From Prolixibacteraceae bacterium (lineage in GTDB: Bacteria; Bacteroidota; Bacteroidia; Bacteroidales; Prolixibacteraceae): a stretch of 14,830 bases of DNA. The notes beneath the pieces are model-generated. The model saw only the letters and a program-made list of their open reading frames with translations, searched no databases and had not been told where the DNA came from. This document shows, piece after piece, positions 13,813 through 14,830 of the stretch; positions within the stretch are counted from its first letter, which is position 1; each line of letters begins with the position of its first letter. The stretch is taken from assembly GCA_003516705.1 (NCBI GenBank), contig DPCJ01000110.1, forward strand, positions 1 through 14,830, given 5' to 3'. The translations under genes were made by a program, and so were the position numbers.

Positions 13813-14830
13813 ATGAAAGATTTTATTGATTACAGTATTATCTGGAAGTTCATTCATTCAAATCTTGATGAAGAAGAGAAAAATGAACTGGATCGTTGGC
13901 TTGAGGCAGATACCGGGCACAGAGCTTACTTTGAAAAAGCAGTTCAGGACGCTAAAAACAAAACAATAATCGAATCAACATCTGTCAACAAAAATCCTAA
14001 AACTGTTCAGACCTTTATTTCTGTAAAAAAATCATTCAGGCAAAAAACAATTTACCTTGGTAAGGTTGCAGCATTAGTTTTGCTGATTGTGAGTGCAGGT
14101 TACGGAGTCTTTATTTTGAATAAAAACCCGGAAAAAGAACTCAATTTATCAGAAATCAGTTTTGACCCGGGGATACAGAAAGCTACTCTTGTACTGAACA
14201 ATGGAGAACAATTGGACCTTGAAGCAGGAAAAGATACTTTGTTACTCCAGAAAGAGACCGAAATCAGGAACTCCGGTTCAAAACTTCAGTATCAGACATT
14301 ATCAAAAAACAAACAGTTTCCTGACGAAGAGGCGATTCAATACAATACATTGCTTGTACCAAGAGGTGGTGAATATACCCTGGTTCTTTCAGACGAAACA
14401 AAGGTTCATCTCAATTCTGAATCGATTCTGAAATTTCCTGTTAATTTCACTGGCGATGTAAGGGAAGTACATTTAAAAGGAGAAGCCTATTTTGAAGTAA
14501 AAACCGATCCCTCCCGCCCGTTTATTGTGAACACAGGTTCCGTGATTACAAAAGTTTTTGGGACCAGTTTTAACGTCAACTCATATCCTGAAAAAGATTT
14601 GATTACAACTACCCTTGTGGAGGGAAACGTAACCATATCAAAAGTTGGTGCAAATGCTGCCGAAGTTCAACTTTTACCCGGAGAACAGGGCAATTTCTCA
14701 AAAACCGGGGAAACAATCCAAAAAACAAAAGTCGATATCAGTGAATATACAGCATGGAAGGACGGACGCTTTGTTTTCAGAGATAAAACATTACAGGAAA
14801 TTACTGACATTCTGGGGCGCTGGTATGATG
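13813..14830 (+). CDS. FecR-family anti-sigma factor (3' end runs off the right edge)
   Basis: The frame opens at an ATG at 13813, with an in-frame stop two codons upstream, and continues without a stop to the window end, giving 339 residues so far. The cytoplasmic part (1-78) begins with I-I-W-K-F-I near 9-14 and W-L-E-A-D near 29-33, the usual sigma-binding N-terminus. One membrane helix spans about 80-102 (Y-L-G-K-V-A-A-L-V-L-L-I-V). The periplasmic FecR domain covers about 180-278, with L-V-P-R-G-G-E-Y near 181-188, L-K-G-E-A-Y-F-E-V near 221-229, and V-F-G-T-S-F-N-V near 248-255. The DUF4974-like domain begins near W315 (W-K-D-G-R-F-V-F) and is cut at residue 339. Expected full length is near 390. 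It would receive a signal from a SusC-like TonB-dependent transducer and release the sigma factor encoded just upstream. A SusC/SusD pair is expected beyond the right edge, but this cannot be seen here. Confidence 0.92.
   Translation, partial: MKDFIDYSIIWKFIHSNLDEEEKNELDRWLEADTGHRAYFEKAVQDAKNKTIIESTSVNKNPKTVQTFISVKKSFRQKTIYLGKVAALVLLIVSAGYGVFILNKNPEKELNLSEISFDPGIQKATLVLNNGEQLDLEAGKDTLLLQKETEIRNSGSKLQYQTLSKNKQFPDEEAIQYNTLLVPRGGEYTLVLSDETKVHLNSESILKFPVNFTGDVREVHLKGEAYFEVKTDPSRPFIVNTGSVITKVFGTSFNVNSYPEKDLITTTLVEGNVTISKVGANAAEVQLLPGEQGNFSKTGETIQKTKVDISEYTAWKDGRFVFRDKTLQEITDILGRWYD

Noticed and set aside
14201..14431. 76-codon open frame on the plus strand
   Set aside because: It lies out of frame inside the FecR-like gene, whose own frame is open and shows clear domain motifs.

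Overview
The window looks like a chromosomal segment of a Bacteroidota bacterium. The evidence is Bacteroidota-style -7 promoter elements (TAnnTTTG) just upstream of several genes, few recognisable Shine-Dalgarno sites, an ECF sigma factor followed by a FecR-type anti-sigma gene of the kind that controls SusC/SusD loci, a DUF5916/CBM9-like protein, and W-S-L-Q-K-C-I-D-Y-A type TolC proteins. An order such as Marinilabiliales is possible but cannot be fixed from this sequence. No phage, transposase, CRISPR array, rRNA or tRNA was seen.

Left part (1-6708, all minus strand). The 5' part of a secreted DUF5916/CBM9-like protein gene runs off the left edge. It is separated by a strong terminator (536-572) from a five-gene export operon. 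In transcription order that operon encodes a LolD/MacB-type ATPase, two paralogous MacB-type permeases, a MacA/HlyD-type adaptor and a TolC-type outer-membrane channel. Together these would form an ATP-driven tripartite exporter spanning inner membrane, periplasm and outer membrane. The substrate is not known. The spacers inside this operon carry degenerate short repeats and one long palindrome.

Middle (6709-12428, plus strand). A 301-base divergent spacer leads to a COG2509-type FAD-dependent oxidoreductase gene. It is followed by a diaminopimelate decarboxylase-family gene (lysA) that ends at a clean terminator. A compact run follows: a small MNT-type nucleotidyltransferase and a HEPN-domain partner with overlapping reading frames, a GT4 glycosyltransferase, and the tRNA t6A-synthesis enzyme tsaC, whose start overlaps the glycosyltransferase stop. 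mscL lies convergent to this run on the minus strand, with a hairpin between them.

Right part (13199-14830, plus strand). An ECF sigma factor and a membrane-anchored FecR-like anti-sigma factor start a probable surface-signalling or nutrient-uptake locus that continues beyond the right edge.

Most genes belong to families known in Bacteroidota. I did not find a convincing undescribed system. The items most worth a second look are the MNT/HEPN pair with its terminator-promoter junction, the palindrome at 5933-5968, the repeat-filled operon spacers, the two-permease exporter, and the paired cysteines of the COG2509 protein.
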